From IMG/VR virus record IMGVR_UViG_3300025872_002500, positions 1 through 34,957 of that record: 34,957 nt of DNA. One strand, given 5' to 3'. Under the pieces are notes generated by a model that was not told the origin of the DNA, did not search any database, and saw only the letters and a program-made list of their open reading frames with translations. Below, one piece after another: positions 6,782 to 14,718 of this stretch (positions within the stretch are counted from its first letter, which is position 1; each line of letters starts with the position of its first letter). Origin of the DNA: a virus. The position numbers and the translations under genes were made by a program.

Positions 6782-8688
6782 GCGACACTCTCATCTGGGT
6801 CGTAGTCAGACACGGACACCCTTGCCTCTAATTCAATCATTTTATCAATATAAGTCTTGACTCGGTCCATTAGTAGCGCTTCGGTAGATGGGAAGTTTTC
6901 ATGTCCGCCGTATGACGTGGGGTCAAGGGGGTCTAGTTGCTTGCCACCCTTCCATATGTCGCCGACGATTGTTGTTTTGAAAGGCATTTTATCTAACTCC
7001 TCTTTGCCTTTTTTGCGTAGCACATATGTCCGATAGTCATTGAAAAAACTAGCGAAACTTGTAGGATTTAATCTATATTGTTCCATCATGTATGCAATTT
7101 GTCCTTCTGTAAAGCCAAGACCGCGCAAGCGTTCAGGGCTAGCAAATTGCTCAGCAAATGGAATTTCGCGGAGGTTGACCTCATCTGTCGCAAGACCAAG
7201 TTGCGCAAGGGTTGTAGCCGCAACTCGCACTTCATCAACGTCATCAACCGTAAATGAACCACCAATAAGCGCCTCAAAATACTTGCGGTCGCCACGGTCA
7301 ATACGATTTCTGGTGCCATCAGGATTCCATTTTGTATGCCATAAATTCAGAAAGCCAAAATCACCGTCTACTTCACTCTGAAGAAGAGCAGCAGTATGCA
7401 AGGGTGAATCTGCCGAATAGACTCCTCCCGCCCAGTTAATGGCATGCATAACAGCCTCAGGGTCGGTGGAATCAAGTGGAACAGGACGTAATCCAGCGGT
7501 CAGAGAATCACCGCGACCATACCTCGTTCGACCCGAAACCTCCTCTTTGAGGACTATTTCGAGACTTCCATAAATGCTTACGTTACCAGCCCCATTAAAG
7601 GAATCAGTCTGAAGAATTGCTCGTGCCTCATCGGCGCTTCGTTGACTTGACTGGGTTAGCGCCTTAATTTCTGCCTTCTCCCAGTCAGGGTGCACGATAT
7701 ATCCCGACGCTGGTCTCATATCGGCAGGGGTTGTTGGCGGAAAGCCGAGCGATGCTTCGTATTTTGCACGCACATCGGGTGCACTGTGGTCACTTTTTGC
7801 TTCGTGTGTTGTTTTGTAACGGCCCTCTGATGCAAATTTGAAGATATCGTTTGAGCCGATACGCACACGTGGTCTCTTGTCCATGGTCTCATGGAAGTCC
7901 ATTGCACGCCGTTCCATGATTTCAAAAAGTTCATCGTCACTTTTTGTCATAATCATGTCTTTTACTGCTGGACTGAGCGATTCTAAAACCTTAGGTGTAA
8001 TTGTTGTTGCTGTTTTCTGCTTAGCAAGACGCGTTGCGAATGGCACAGGAGCATTGAACCCAGATGACTCAACTACGCCATTTTTAATTGCTTCACGGAT
8101 ACCGGCCAATTCTTCCTTTATTAACTGTTCTCTACGGTCAAATGCCTGTCTTGGCGTCTCAATGTCGAAGACGTATCCGGCAAACTCTTGATTTTGGTCG
8201 ATATAATCCTGACCGAAATCACCAGTTACTGACCCTCCAAGACGTGAAATCTCATTAGCAATTTCTTTGTTTCTATCGATAATCCGCTGAGAATCTGTTG
8301 ACAGTGTTTCAGGGACGCTTGACCGTGCTTGACTTGAAACTGATTTAGGTGCTGGCGGTTCCGGATAAAGAATTTGCTCAAGTGTTTGAACACCCATATC
8401 AGCGAGGGTTCGTAACTTAAACGACTCTTGTGGTTGACTAGATACGCCGCCGGTAGATACGCCTGTTCCATAGCGAGGCGTGTATTTGACGGGTGTCCCA
8501 TTTCTATCAACAACGCGCAGATTAGGGCGAGACATAGATGTGAGACCACGTTGAATATCCTGACCGAGTTCAGAAATCAAACGTGTTCCGGCAGGTCTCT
8601 CCCACGCCGTGCCTTCTTGAACTATGCCGTCGCCGTCAGCATCAATCGCATCTGGGTCATAAGGCTCAACTCGCAGTCTGATAGCCAT
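6778..8688 (-). CDS. Large protein: acidic EF-hand-like N-terminus plus possible ADP-ribosyltransferase/DUF3626-like domain
   Basis: This 636-residue paralogue shares the N-terminal block of the kinase-like protein: DPDAIDADGDGIVQEGTAWE, then RLISELGQDIQRGLT and LRTLADMGVQTLEQIL (residues about 10-107). The middle (130-260) is helical. A later block reads MRPASGYIVHP (near 323), then SIYGSLEIVLKEEVSGRTRY and GRGDSLTAGL (370-400). The order RPxxGY, YGxxxxxLK and RTxxxxGDSL matches a domain I know from actinophage MuF-type and DUF3626/ADP-ribosyltransferase-like proteins. No certain catalytic Glu could be assigned. GGAGG precedes the ATG. It is probably virion-associated or delivered cargo; the enzymatic activity is unproven. 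Confidence 0.5.
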   Translation of the reverse strand: MAIRLRVEPYDPDAIDADGDGIVQEGTAWERPAGTRLISELGQDIQRGLTSMSRPNLRVVDRNGTPVKYTPRYGTGVSTGGVSSQPQESFKLRTLADMGVQTLEQILYPEPPAPKSVSSQARSSVPETLSTDSQRIIDRNKEIANEISRLGGSVTGDFGQDYIDQNQEFAGYVFDIETPRQAFDRREQLIKEELAGIREAIKNGVVESSGFNAPVPFATRLAKQKTATTITPKVLESLSPAVKDMIMTKSDDELFEIMERRAMDFHETMDKRPRVRIGSNDIFKFASEGRYKTTHEAKSDHSAPDVRAKYEASLGFPPTTPADMRPASGYIVHPDWEKAEIKALTQSSQRSADEARAILQTDSFNGAGNVSIYGSLEIVLKEEVSGRTRYGRGDSLTAGLRPVPLDSTDPEAVMHAINWAGGVYSADSPLHTAALLQSEVDGDFGFLNLWHTKWNPDGTRNRIDRGDRKYFEALIGGSFTVDDVDEVRVAATTLAQLGLATDEVNLREIPFAEQFASPERLRGLGFTEGQIAYMMEQYRLNPTSFASFFNDYRTYVLRKKGKEELDKMPFKTTIVGDIWKGGKQLDPLDPTSYGGHENFPSTEALLMDRVKTYIDKMIELEARVSVSDYDPDESVA

Positions 8689-8690
8689 GA

Positions 8691-9062
8691 TTACGCCGCC
8701 TCCCAGCCTTCGTCCATGAATGAACGACTGAGGGTCTTATATAGACCATCCTTGACCATTAGTTGACCTGCACCACCAGTGACCTCGCATGTCAATTGCG
8801 AGACGCGCTCATATCGAACTGCGATTTCTGATAAGTGCTCAGCAAACTGCGGACTTGATGGAGCAAAATAGACTTTTAGGCTTCCAAACTTTTCTTTTAT
8901 CTGATAAAGCCGATAGTCGGGGTCAACCGCTTCAAACTCCCGATGAATAGCCTCAAGCAAGCCCCACCAACCAGATTCGCAACTAATAACTTTGCCAAAA
9001 GTAGGGTCAATGCGCTCTAGGATAGGCTCAAGGCTTTCGGGATATTTTGTCACGGTTCCCAT
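8691..9062 (-). CDS. Conserved phage hypothetical protein with QIKEKFGSL motif (123 aa)
   Basis: The core reads SGWWGLLEAIHREFEAVDPD followed by YRLYQIKEKFGSLKVYF. This matches a small family seen in prophages and phages whose signature is (Q/V)KEKFG(x)LRFY. Its function is unknown to me. A Cys pair separated by a long helix (SCESGW and LTCEVTG) could be a metal site. The start at 9062 is chosen because the family usually begins near KYPESLEP; an ATG 6 codons earlier (9080) with AAGAGG upstream is the alternative. It overlaps the upstream gene and ends 2 bp before the 636-residue gene. Confidence 0.6.
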   Translation of the reverse strand: MGTVTKYPESLEPILERIDPTFGKVISCESGWWGLLEAIHREFEAVDPDYRLYQIKEKFGSLKVYFAPSSPQFAEHLSEIAVRYERVSQLTCEVTGGAGQLMVKDGLYKTLSRSFMDEGWEAA

Positions 9063-9321
9063 TTTCCCATGTGTCAACATTGGCAAAGCGCACCTCTTGG
9101 TAGTCATCATCGTTGTGATTGGCGGATTTCGTTTTGTGGTAGAGCATCCTGATAAGTCCGGCAATGTCAAACATGTTCCACCACTGGAATTTCCGCACCA
9201 CACCTGCATTCACGTCAATTGGCTCAAGGACCATCAAACCGGATAGTTCCTGCCCCTCATCAGTAATGCAAATGGAGTCACCGACACGAAAAACAATTGA
9301 AATAAGACCATCAGTCTTCAT
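9028..9321 (-). CDS. Hypothetical beta-rich protein (97 aa)
   Basis: The family is not recognised. It starts at MKTDGLISIVFRVGD (ATG at 9321) rather than further upstream because this gives an 11-bp overlap with the preceding gene and a purine-rich GAGGAGA upstream. The sequence holds several beta strands (ISIVFRVGDSICITDEG, LSGLMVLEPIDVNAG) then an aromatic helix (FQWWNMFDIAGLIRMLYHK). It ends in a polar tail. It belongs to the coupled minus-strand operon running from the methyltransferase to the kinase-like gene. Confidence 0.55.
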   Translation of the reverse strand: MKTDGLISIVFRVGDSICITDEGQELSGLMVLEPIDVNAGVVRKFQWWNMFDIAGLIRMLYHKTKSANHNDDDYQEVRFANVDTWENGNRDKISRKP

Positions 9322-9493
9322 CAGAAATCTCCTCTTGATTGCTGTCAAGAATATGAGCCACGACGCCATCTATCAGTGCCGCCAAAACCTCAACTTCGGT
9401 TTGTAGTTCATAAACCTGAGACATGAGCCAATCTTCTTCAGATGCAAAGTCACCGTTGGAAGAATCTTTAAATCTGAATGCTCTTTGCTTCAT
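9311..9493 (-). CDS. Small acidic coiled-coil-like protein (60 aa)
   Basis: The family is not recognised. Residues about 20-50 form one continuous helix (EDWLMSQVYELQTEVEVLAA and onward) with heptad-like hydrophobic spacing, followed by an acidic tail NQEEISDED. Its ATG overlaps the methyltransferase stop by 4 bp. A small dimeric accessory protein is plausible. Confidence 0.55.
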   Translation of the reverse strand: MKQRAFRFKDSSNGDFASEEDWLMSQVYELQTEVEVLAALIDGVVAHILDSNQEEISDED

Positions 9494-10605
9494 GAGAACT
9501 CCGTAAAGAGAGAGAGTTGATTATCTAGTTCATTACGCTGGTTAATTGCCTCGTGAATCCTCTTATCGATGAGAGGCAAGTAGTCAGGATTTAGTTCAAT
9601 TGCCATTCCCTTGCGATTATTAAGAATTGATACCGCAACCGTTGTTCCCGAGCCACCAAATGGGTCAAGAACGACACCATCTTCTGGGCATCCAGCAAGA
9701 ATGCATGGCTCAATGAGGTCAGGTGGGAAGACAGCAAAATGACTGCCCTTGTACGGGCGCGTCGGAACTGTCCAAACCGACCGTTTATTTTTGTATTCGC
9801 CTGTGGTTCCACTTACGCTGTTCATTTTTGTGCCACGCCGTGAATCAGTTCGTGCTCCACGATTATCACCGGCATAAACCGAAGGTTCTTTAATGGCATC
9901 CGCATCGAAGTAATAGTGCGGACTCTTGGACAGCAGGAAGATGTATTCGTGCGCTTTGGTGCACCTATCTTTTACGCTCTCGGGTAGCGGATTTGGCTTG
10001 TGCCAGATGATGTCCTGACGTAAGTACCAGCCGTCATTCCGCAAAGCAAGAGCAACCTGCCACGGGATGCCTACGAGGTCTTTCGGTTTAAGGCCTTCTC
10101 CAGAGCGGTTGGCAACCGTTTCACGCGGGTTACCAAATCCGGCTCTGCCTCCGTTAGATGCTCGTGAATTGTTTCCAGCGTAACTATCGCCCAAGTTAAG
10201 CCATAGGACGCCATCGTCACGGAGTGCGCGACGAACTTCTCGGAAGACTCCGACCATTTCTTCAATAAACTCATCGGGTGTTTTCTCCAATCCGATTTGG
10301 TAATCGATTCGTTGCGCACCGCATAAGTGGCAAGCGTCAGCATCGCCACCACGATTCGCTACCTCCGGACGGAGAACCTGCGTGCCACGCTTTGGGTCGT
10401 TCCATTTCGTGGGCATGGAGATGGTGTGTTCGCAATCAGGGTCACCACCCTCCCAGTCGGCAGTGCCATAATCACGCAAACCCCAATACGGAGGAGAGGT
10501 GACGCAACAGTTGATACTTCCCTCAGGAAGTTGCGCCAAGACCTCCCGACAGTCGCCGTTGTATACGGTAAAAGATTCGCCAGACAGCGCTGGTGTCAGT
10601 TCCAT
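9490..10605 (-). CDS. DNA (cytosine-N4 or adenine-N6) methyltransferase, beta-class
   Basis: This 371-residue enzyme is predicted to methylate an exocyclic amino group in DNA using S-adenosylmethionine. The catalytic motif IV, TSPPYWGLRDYG, lies near residues 35-46. The SAM-binding motif, LDPFGGSGTTVAV, lies near 323-335. Catalysis before SAM binding is the beta-class order, and SPPY favours N4-cytosine or CcrM-like enzymes. An insertion near 60-105 carries DPDCEH and CHLCGAQRID, a possible zinc knuckle. No restriction endonuclease is adjacent, so it is probably an orphan phage methyltransferase for protection or regulation. The ATG at 10605 follows GGGGGA; a TTG four codons upstream is possible. 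Confidence 0.9.
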   Translation of the reverse strand: MELTPALSGESFTVYNGDCREVLAQLPEGSINCCVTSPPYWGLRDYGTADWEGGDPDCEHTISMPTKWNDPKRGTQVLRPEVANRGGDADACHLCGAQRIDYQIGLEKTPDEFIEEMVGVFREVRRALRDDGVLWLNLGDSYAGNNSRASNGGRAGFGNPRETVANRSGEGLKPKDLVGIPWQVALALRNDGWYLRQDIIWHKPNPLPESVKDRCTKAHEYIFLLSKSPHYYFDADAIKEPSVYAGDNRGARTDSRRGTKMNSVSGTTGEYKNKRSVWTVPTRPYKGSHFAVFPPDLIEPCILAGCPEDGVVLDPFGGSGTTVAVSILNNRKGMAIELNPDYLPLIDKRIHEAINQRNELDNQLSLFTEFS

Positions 10606-10644
10606 AGGGTCCCCCAACTTAGTTCATGTTCAGTCGTCAAAATA

Positions 10645-11031
10645 TTATTCCTCATCACCAATGTTGAATAGAGGTGCTTCCATGCCGTCGACGCCCTCTT
10701 CGCGCCAAGTTCTATAATCGTGGAGAACCTTGATGTCCACGGATTCCATCATTGATGGGTCAGAGAGGGCTAGGCGGTCATACAGAGCCGTAGAGAGGTC
10801 CGCTAGGGCTGAGGCATGGTCTCCCTCGGTGCAATAAAGGTGATATCCGCCAATTGCCATCGCTAGCAGGACTTTTAAGGTATGCGAGGTAGTCTTCAAA
10901 ACCTCCCGCTGGTAACCATCAAGCGTTGGGTCAGAGGAAAAGGTCTTCAAGAGCGTTGAAGAACTAAGAACATAATCAATCATCTTGCTGTCGGGCGGGC
11001 GGAACTCGCTGAAATCAAAATCCTCGTACAT
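10645..11031 (-). CDS. Hypothetical helical protein (128 aa)
   Basis: The family is not recognised. The protein is largely helical (SKMIDYVLSSSTLLKTF, then TLKVLLAMAIGGYHLYCTEG) with an acidic start (MYEDFDFSEFRPPD). A strong site AAAGGAAACC precedes the ATG and a promoter (11071-11100) lies upstream. It is the first gene of the minus-strand block that includes the methyltransferase. The hydrophobic LLAMAIGGYHLY stretch is short and looks like a buried helix rather than a membrane anchor. Confidence 0.6.
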   Translation of the reverse strand: MYEDFDFSEFRPPDSKMIDYVLSSSTLLKTFSSDPTLDGYQREVLKTTSHTLKVLLAMAIGGYHLYCTEGDHASALADLSTALYDRLALSDPSMMESVDIKVLHDYRTWREEGVDGMEAPLFNIGDEE

Positions 11032-11070
11032 GGTTTCCTTTGTGTAATTACATTGTTGTGGTTTATATGG

Positions 11071-11100
11071 AGTTTAGGGATAGGTTGTGGCGGAAGTCAA
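11071..11100 (-). promoter_or_regulatory. Promoter for the leftward block starting at 11031
   Basis: On the minus strand TTGACT (11095-11100) and TAAACT (11071-11076) are separated by 18 bp. It diverges from the rightward promoter at 11121-11149. Confidence 0.45.
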
Positions 11101-11120
11101 GTATCTCAAATCTTTACAAG

Positions 11121-11149
11121 TTGCAATATTGCTTGACTCTCGCTATTGT
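11121..11149 (+). promoter_or_regulatory. Rightward promoter for the basic 83-aa protein
   Basis: TTGCAA (11121-11126) and TATTGT (11144-11149) are 17 bp apart, about 40 bp before the ATG at 11189. An AAAGGAG ribosome binding site lies at 11176-11182. Confidence 0.45.
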
Positions 11150-11188
11150 CATAGTCGGCAAAAAGCCACACCTACAAAGGAGTACAAC

Positions 11189-11440
11189 ATGGCAACAGAG
11201 TTTGAGAAACTCGCTACCAGCCCGACAGGTATGCGTCGTGGACGAATTAGCCGAATGACGCCTGAACAGAAGGCGAAGAAGGCTGAAGAGACTAAGGCAA
11301 AGAACCGCCTTCGCAACGAAGCCCGCCGTCGTGCACACATCGTCCTCCAGTACCGTTACCAGAGCGAGTTTGAAGAACTCCTCAACACGGAACTGGAAAA
11401 CCTCATGAAGAATGACTCGCGGTACGACATCGCAAAGTGA
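11189..11440 (+). CDS. Small highly basic helical protein (83 aa)
   Basis: The ATG at 11189 is chosen because AAAGGAG lies 6 bp upstream; a longer frame to 11087 lacks one. The protein is very rich in Arg, Lys, Ala and Glu (MTPEQKAKKAEETKAKNRLR), with a long charged helix followed by an aromatic amphipathic helix (VLQYRYQSEFEELLNTELEN). This suits a nucleic-acid-binding or scaffolding role, but no family is recognised. It is a single-gene unit with its own promoter and a strong terminator at 11462, suggesting independent and possibly high expression. Confidence 0.7.
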   Translation: MATEFEKLATSPTGMRRGRISRMTPEQKAKKAEETKAKNRLRNEARRRAHIVLQYRYQSEFEELLNTELENLMKNDSRYDIAK

Positions 11441-11461
11441 TTCCTGTTACAGGTTCATGAC

Positions 11462-11490
11462 AAGGCGCCCTTCGGGGCGCCTTTTCATTT
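11462..11490 (+). terminator. Strong intrinsic terminator
   Basis: AAGGCGCC (11462-11469) pairs with GGCGCCTT (11476-11483) around a CTTCGG loop of the stable tetraloop type, followed by TTTTCATTTT. It lies 22 bp after the stop of the basic 83-residue protein. Confidence 0.85.
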
Positions 11491-11494
11491 TATT

Positions 11495-11526
11495 AACAAC
11501 TGATTTGAAAACAGTTGTTGTACCAT
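11495..11526 (+). promoter_or_regulatory. Perfect inverted repeat at a putative leaderless promoter
   Basis: AACAACTG (11495-11502) and CAGTTGTT (11512-11519) form an 8-bp perfect dyad with a 9-bp centre. It is immediately followed by TACCAT (11521-11526), a candidate -10 box ending 6 nt before the ATG at 11533. The dyad covers the -35 region, and no good -35 hexamer is seen. This is the layout of an operator for a repressor, or of an activator site. Confidence 0.4.
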
Positions 11527-11532
11527 CTTTGA

Positions 11533-11841
11533 ATGGCTCACGAATACGAAGATGCTCACCCTGAATACATCCTCGGAAACATTCGTTTGCTTCGTCAGCG
11601 CAATCAACCATGCATTGTCTGCGGTCACCCGACCGGAGATTGCGCAAGCGAGTCATCAGCACCAGACCACATCTGGGGAATGACTGAAGTTCCTTCATTG
11701 AAGGATTCCAATATGGTTTACGTGGAGCAGGATGTCATCGGTTATCGACAGATAACGCCGTTCACAAAATCTAAAGTTTTACTAGCGCGTGCTGGAACGC
11801 AAGTTTCAGTAGAGCGAGCACGCGAACTCGGCATCCTGTAA
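11533..11841 (+). CDS. Small zinc-knuckle-like phage protein (102 aa)
   Basis: The N-terminal half contains CIVCGHPTGDC (residues about 27-37) and a later His (PDHIWG), consistent with a small zinc site. The CxxCGHPTGDC phrase recurs in actinophage proteins I recall, but I know no assigned function. The C-terminal half (VYVEQDVIGYRQITPFTKSK) is beta-rich and ends SVERARELGIL. No Shine-Dalgarno sequence is seen; the ATG lies 6 nt after a possible -10 box, so a leaderless mRNA is possible. It is followed by a hairpin and then the ribonucleotide reductase. Confidence 0.65.
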   Translation: MAHEYEDAHPEYILGNIRLLRQRNQPCIVCGHPTGDCASESSAPDHIWGMTEVPSLKDSNMVYVEQDVIGYRQITPFTKSKVLLARAGTQVSVERARELGIL

Positions 11842-11845
11842 TCTC

Positions 11846-11869
11846 GCCCCACATTCTTCCGGTGGGGGC
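11846..11869 (+). terminator. GC-rich hairpin, weak terminator candidate
   Basis: GCCCCAC (11846-11852) pairs with GTGGGGGC (11862-11869) with one bulged G. The sequence after it is AAAATCTTTT rather than a clean U-tract. It may attenuate rather than stop read-through into the reductase gene. Confidence 0.35.
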
Positions 11870-11928
11870 AAAATCTTTTGCTGTCCGCTGGATTATCTAT
11901 AAACAACCAGCAGAGAAAGAGCACGACA

Positions 11929-13857
11929 GTGGCATACATCAGCGACGAACTTGTAGCGCAGTACGCAACGAAGCAAGCCCCTTGGGGATTCGGCGGTTTG
12001 GGAGAGATTGTTTATCTCCGCACATATAGCCGTCCGATTGAGGGACTTGGTCGTAACGAGATGTGGCCGGAAACCATTCAGCGCGTCATCAACGGCGCTA
12101 TTGAGATTGGCGTTCCATATACGCAGGATGAGGCTGAGGCACTCTTCGACCATATGTTTAACTTGCGTTGCTCATTCTCCGGTCGTGCGCTGTGGCAGTT
12201 AGGAACACCTCTGGTTAAGAAGTTCAACGCAGCCTCGCTGAATAACTGCTATTTCGTCAACATTGAAACGCTTCAAGATTTTGAGTTCCTCTTTGACCAC
12301 CTAATGCTCGGTGGTGGGGTTGGTTTCTCTGTTGAGCGCTCAAAGATTCATGAACTCCCCAAGGTTCGCTCTGGCGTAAAAATTACCCACGAGCGAACAA
12401 ACGATGCTGATGTCATTGTTCCCGATTCACGGCAAGGGTGGAGTCGTCTTCTCCACTCCGTACTGAAGTCCTACTTCTATACCGGAAAGTCGTTCTCGTA
12501 CTCCACGATTCTGATTCGTGAGTTCGGCGCTCCGCTGAAGTCGTTCGGTGGTACTGCATCTGGTCCGGGTGCATTGATTGATGGAGTTCAGGACATCTGT
12601 AAGGTCATGGAAAATCGCGCTGGTAAGAAGTTGCGGTCTATTGACGTGTTGGACATCTGCAATATCATTGGTCGCATCGTTGTTTCCGGCTCTAGTCGGC
12701 GTTCGGCTCAGATTGCAATTGGCGACCCCGATGACGTTCTTTTCCTGCGTGCTAAGAATTGGTCAAGTGGAACCATTCCTGCATGGCGAGCAAACAGCAA
12801 TAACAGCATCTACGCCGATGCATGGGACGAAATCATGCCGGAGGTATGGAAGGGCTATGACGGCTCTGGAGAACCATATGGTCTCGTGAACCGTAAACTC
12901 GCTCGCCAGTATGGACGACTGGGAGACAAGCGTCCCGACCCGACGATTGAGGGCTATAACCCATGTGCAGAAATCGCCCTCAGTGATGGCGAGTCCTGCA
13001 ACCTTGCGACGGTGTTCTTGCCGAATATCGATTCGCTTGACCAGTTTAAGGAAATCAGTCGCCTTCTGTATATGTGCCAGAAAGCAATTACTGGCATGAA
13101 TTACCCGTATGAGAAGACGAACAAGATTGTGCAAAAGAACCGTCGGCTTGGTCAGTCCATCACGGGCGTTCTTCAGGCATCGGATGACCAATTGTCGTGG
13201 CTATCGCCCGCCTATCAGTATCTCTCGGATATGGACATCAAATATTCGGAGGAACAGAAGATTGCGCCTTCGGTGAGACTCACAACTGTTCAGCCGTCTG
13301 GAACACTCAGCCTTCTCCCCGGCGTAACGCCCGGTATCCATCCGGCATTTGCCCAGTACTACATTCGTCGTGTTCGATTTGGAGCGGCTGACCCGCTGGT
13401 AGATGCGTGTCGTCGGCGTGGCTACAAGGTTCAGTGGGATGTTGGACTTGATGGGCGCGAAGACCATACGCGCTATGTCGTGGAGTTTCCTTGTGAATCG
13501 CCGAAGGGTGCTGTTCTAGCGAAGGATATGACTGCTGTTGAGCAGTTGAACTGGGTCCGAAAGATGCAGACTGACTGGGCAGACAACGCTGTGTCAGTCA
13601 CCGTCTATTATCGACGCGAAGAGTTGCCAGCCATTAAGGAGTGGTTGTCGGAGAACTATACGGACTCCGTAAAGTCAGTATCCTTTTTGCTTCATAGCGA
13701 CCACAACTTCCCGCTTCCTCCGTATGAGGAAATCGACGAAGCCACCTATAACAAGATGGCATCAAAGGTTGACTTCTCGCAACCGCTAGTAATGGATGCG
13801 TCCGGCACGGAACTTGACCCCAGTGAATGTGTGGGCGGTGCATGCCCAATCCGCTAG
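11929..13857 (+). CDS. nrdJ: Adenosylcobalamin-dependent (class II) ribonucleoside-triphosphate reductase, monomeric type
   Basis: It reduces ribonucleotides to deoxyribonucleotides for phage DNA synthesis, using a cobalamin-generated thiyl radical. Cys107 (SLNNCYF) and Cys357 (GESCNL) should form the substrate-reducing disulfide. Cys346 (NPCAEIALSDG) is the thiyl radical site; its 11-residue spacing to Cys357 equals that in the Lactobacillus leichmannii enzyme (408/419). QPSGTLSLLPGVTPGIHP is the substrate-loop motif. The C-terminus ends in CVGGAC, the swinging redox pair. At 642 residues it is shorter than the ~740-residue prototype. The GTG start at 11929 follows GAAAGAG; upstream in-frame codons look like leader sequence. 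B12 is required, so it depends on host cofactor supply. Confidence 0.95.
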   Translation: MAYISDELVAQYATKQAPWGFGGLGEIVYLRTYSRPIEGLGRNEMWPETIQRVINGAIEIGVPYTQDEAEALFDHMFNLRCSFSGRALWQLGTPLVKKFNAASLNNCYFVNIETLQDFEFLFDHLMLGGGVGFSVERSKIHELPKVRSGVKITHERTNDADVIVPDSRQGWSRLLHSVLKSYFYTGKSFSYSTILIREFGAPLKSFGGTASGPGALIDGVQDICKVMENRAGKKLRSIDVLDICNIIGRIVVSGSSRRSAQIAIGDPDDVLFLRAKNWSSGTIPAWRANSNNSIYADAWDEIMPEVWKGYDGSGEPYGLVNRKLARQYGRLGDKRPDPTIEGYNPCAEIALSDGESCNLATVFLPNIDSLDQFKEISRLLYMCQKAITGMNYPYEKTNKIVQKNRRLGQSITGVLQASDDQLSWLSPAYQYLSDMDIKYSEEQKIAPSVRLTTVQPSGTLSLLPGVTPGIHPAFAQYYIRRVRFGAADPLVDACRRRGYKVQWDVGLDGREDHTRYVVEFPCESPKGAVLAKDMTAVEQLNWVRKMQTDWADNAVSVTVYYRREELPAIKEWLSENYTDSVKSVSFLLHSDHNFPLPPYEEIDEATYNKMASKVDFSQPLVMDASGTELDPSECVGGACPIR

Positions 13858-14672
13858 AAGCGGGTTGTAACAACAGGTAAACCCTCTGCTCCTGTCGTCA
13901 TGTCATGACAGTCTGGCAAACGAGATGACACCATCGCTCGTTTGAGCCACCTGTCTGTGCCGTCATAGCGAGGTATGAATGGCGTTCTGCCGTGAACCAC
14001 TGTGCGATTATGTATAAGAAGCAGTTGACCAGTCGCAAGAAATACTGTCTTCTTTACTCGCTCAATTGCACTGGAGAAGGCATCAAGCGATGCCTGTGCA
14101 AGCGGAGTTAGTCCGCGCATAAGAATGCGGTCAAAGGTCATGCTTGTTGCGCCATCAAAAAGAACGGGAGTTCGAATAGTCGCATCCGCTTGTGTATCTG
14201 ACTGGAAACTTTTATCTAGACGCGTCTCATATTCGGGCTGATGCAAGTGGTCAATGATGCCTTCTGGCAGGGCATCAAGGATGTCCGGCAGTTCGGCATA
14301 GGTTGTTCCAGCGGATGGGTCACCACGGATACAAAGAAGCGCCAAGACATCAGGACGCCAAGGATGAAACGCCGTCTCTGTGTGCATTTCTAGGATTGTC
14401 TTTGATGACGACGAAATCTGCTCAGTCTCCTGAGAACGAATCGGAAACAGATTCTGAATAATGGTCCCATTTTGTTCCTGAGCAAATCCATAAACCCGCC
14501 CGAAGCGCATACTGGTGACTTTGAGGCGTCGGTCAATCTGTCGGAAATCGACGTTCTGATAAATCTCAGAGCCGAGGTCATCAAGACAGGAGGGGGTAGG
14601 GATTCCTTTCATGACATCTTCAACTGGACGCTTATCGTCGCAGTAAAACGGTTCAATCTTTACACCCTGCAT
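13854..14672 (-). CDS. Fe(II)/2-oxoglutarate oxygenase, clavaminate synthase/TauD-like
   Basis: This 272-residue enzyme should hydroxylate or desaturate a small substrate using Fe(II), O2 and 2-oxoglutarate. The iron ligands are likely His and Glu in LEMHTETAFHPW (near residues 97-99) and His in NRTVVHGRTPF (near 225). The following RWLKR holds the Arg that binds 2-oxoglutarate. The HxE ligand (rather than HxD) and the HTETAFHPWRPD context resemble clavaminate synthase and the asparagine/arginine hydroxylases AsnO and VioC. Its end overlaps the reductase stop by 4 bp tail-to-tail. The substrate is unknown; a free amino acid or modified nucleoside is possible. Confidence 0.8.
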   Translation of the reverse strand: MQGVKIEPFYCDDKRPVEDVMKGIPTPSCLDDLGSEIYQNVDFRQIDRRLKVTSMRFGRVYGFAQEQNGTIIQNLFPIRSQETEQISSSSKTILEMHTETAFHPWRPDVLALLCIRGDPSAGTTYAELPDILDALPEGIIDHLHQPEYETRLDKSFQSDTQADATIRTPVLFDGATSMTFDRILMRGLTPLAQASLDAFSSAIERVKKTVFLATGQLLLIHNRTVVHGRTPFIPRYDGTDRWLKRAMVSSRLPDCHDMTTGAEGLPVVTTRF

Positions 14673-14718
14673 GCTTTAAGACTATTGTCTTCTTAACTCT
14701 GGGTGGTGGAAGGAAATC

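Noticed and set aside
12763-13467. Minus-strand open frames inside the ribonucleotide reductase gene
   Set aside because: They lie opposite highly conserved reductase motifs and have no ribosome binding sites or recognisable domains.
13849-13861. Hairpin CCGC-TAGAA-GCGG at the convergent stop codons of the reductase and oxygenase
   Set aside because: The stem is only four base pairs with no U-tract on either side, so it cannot be supported as a terminator.
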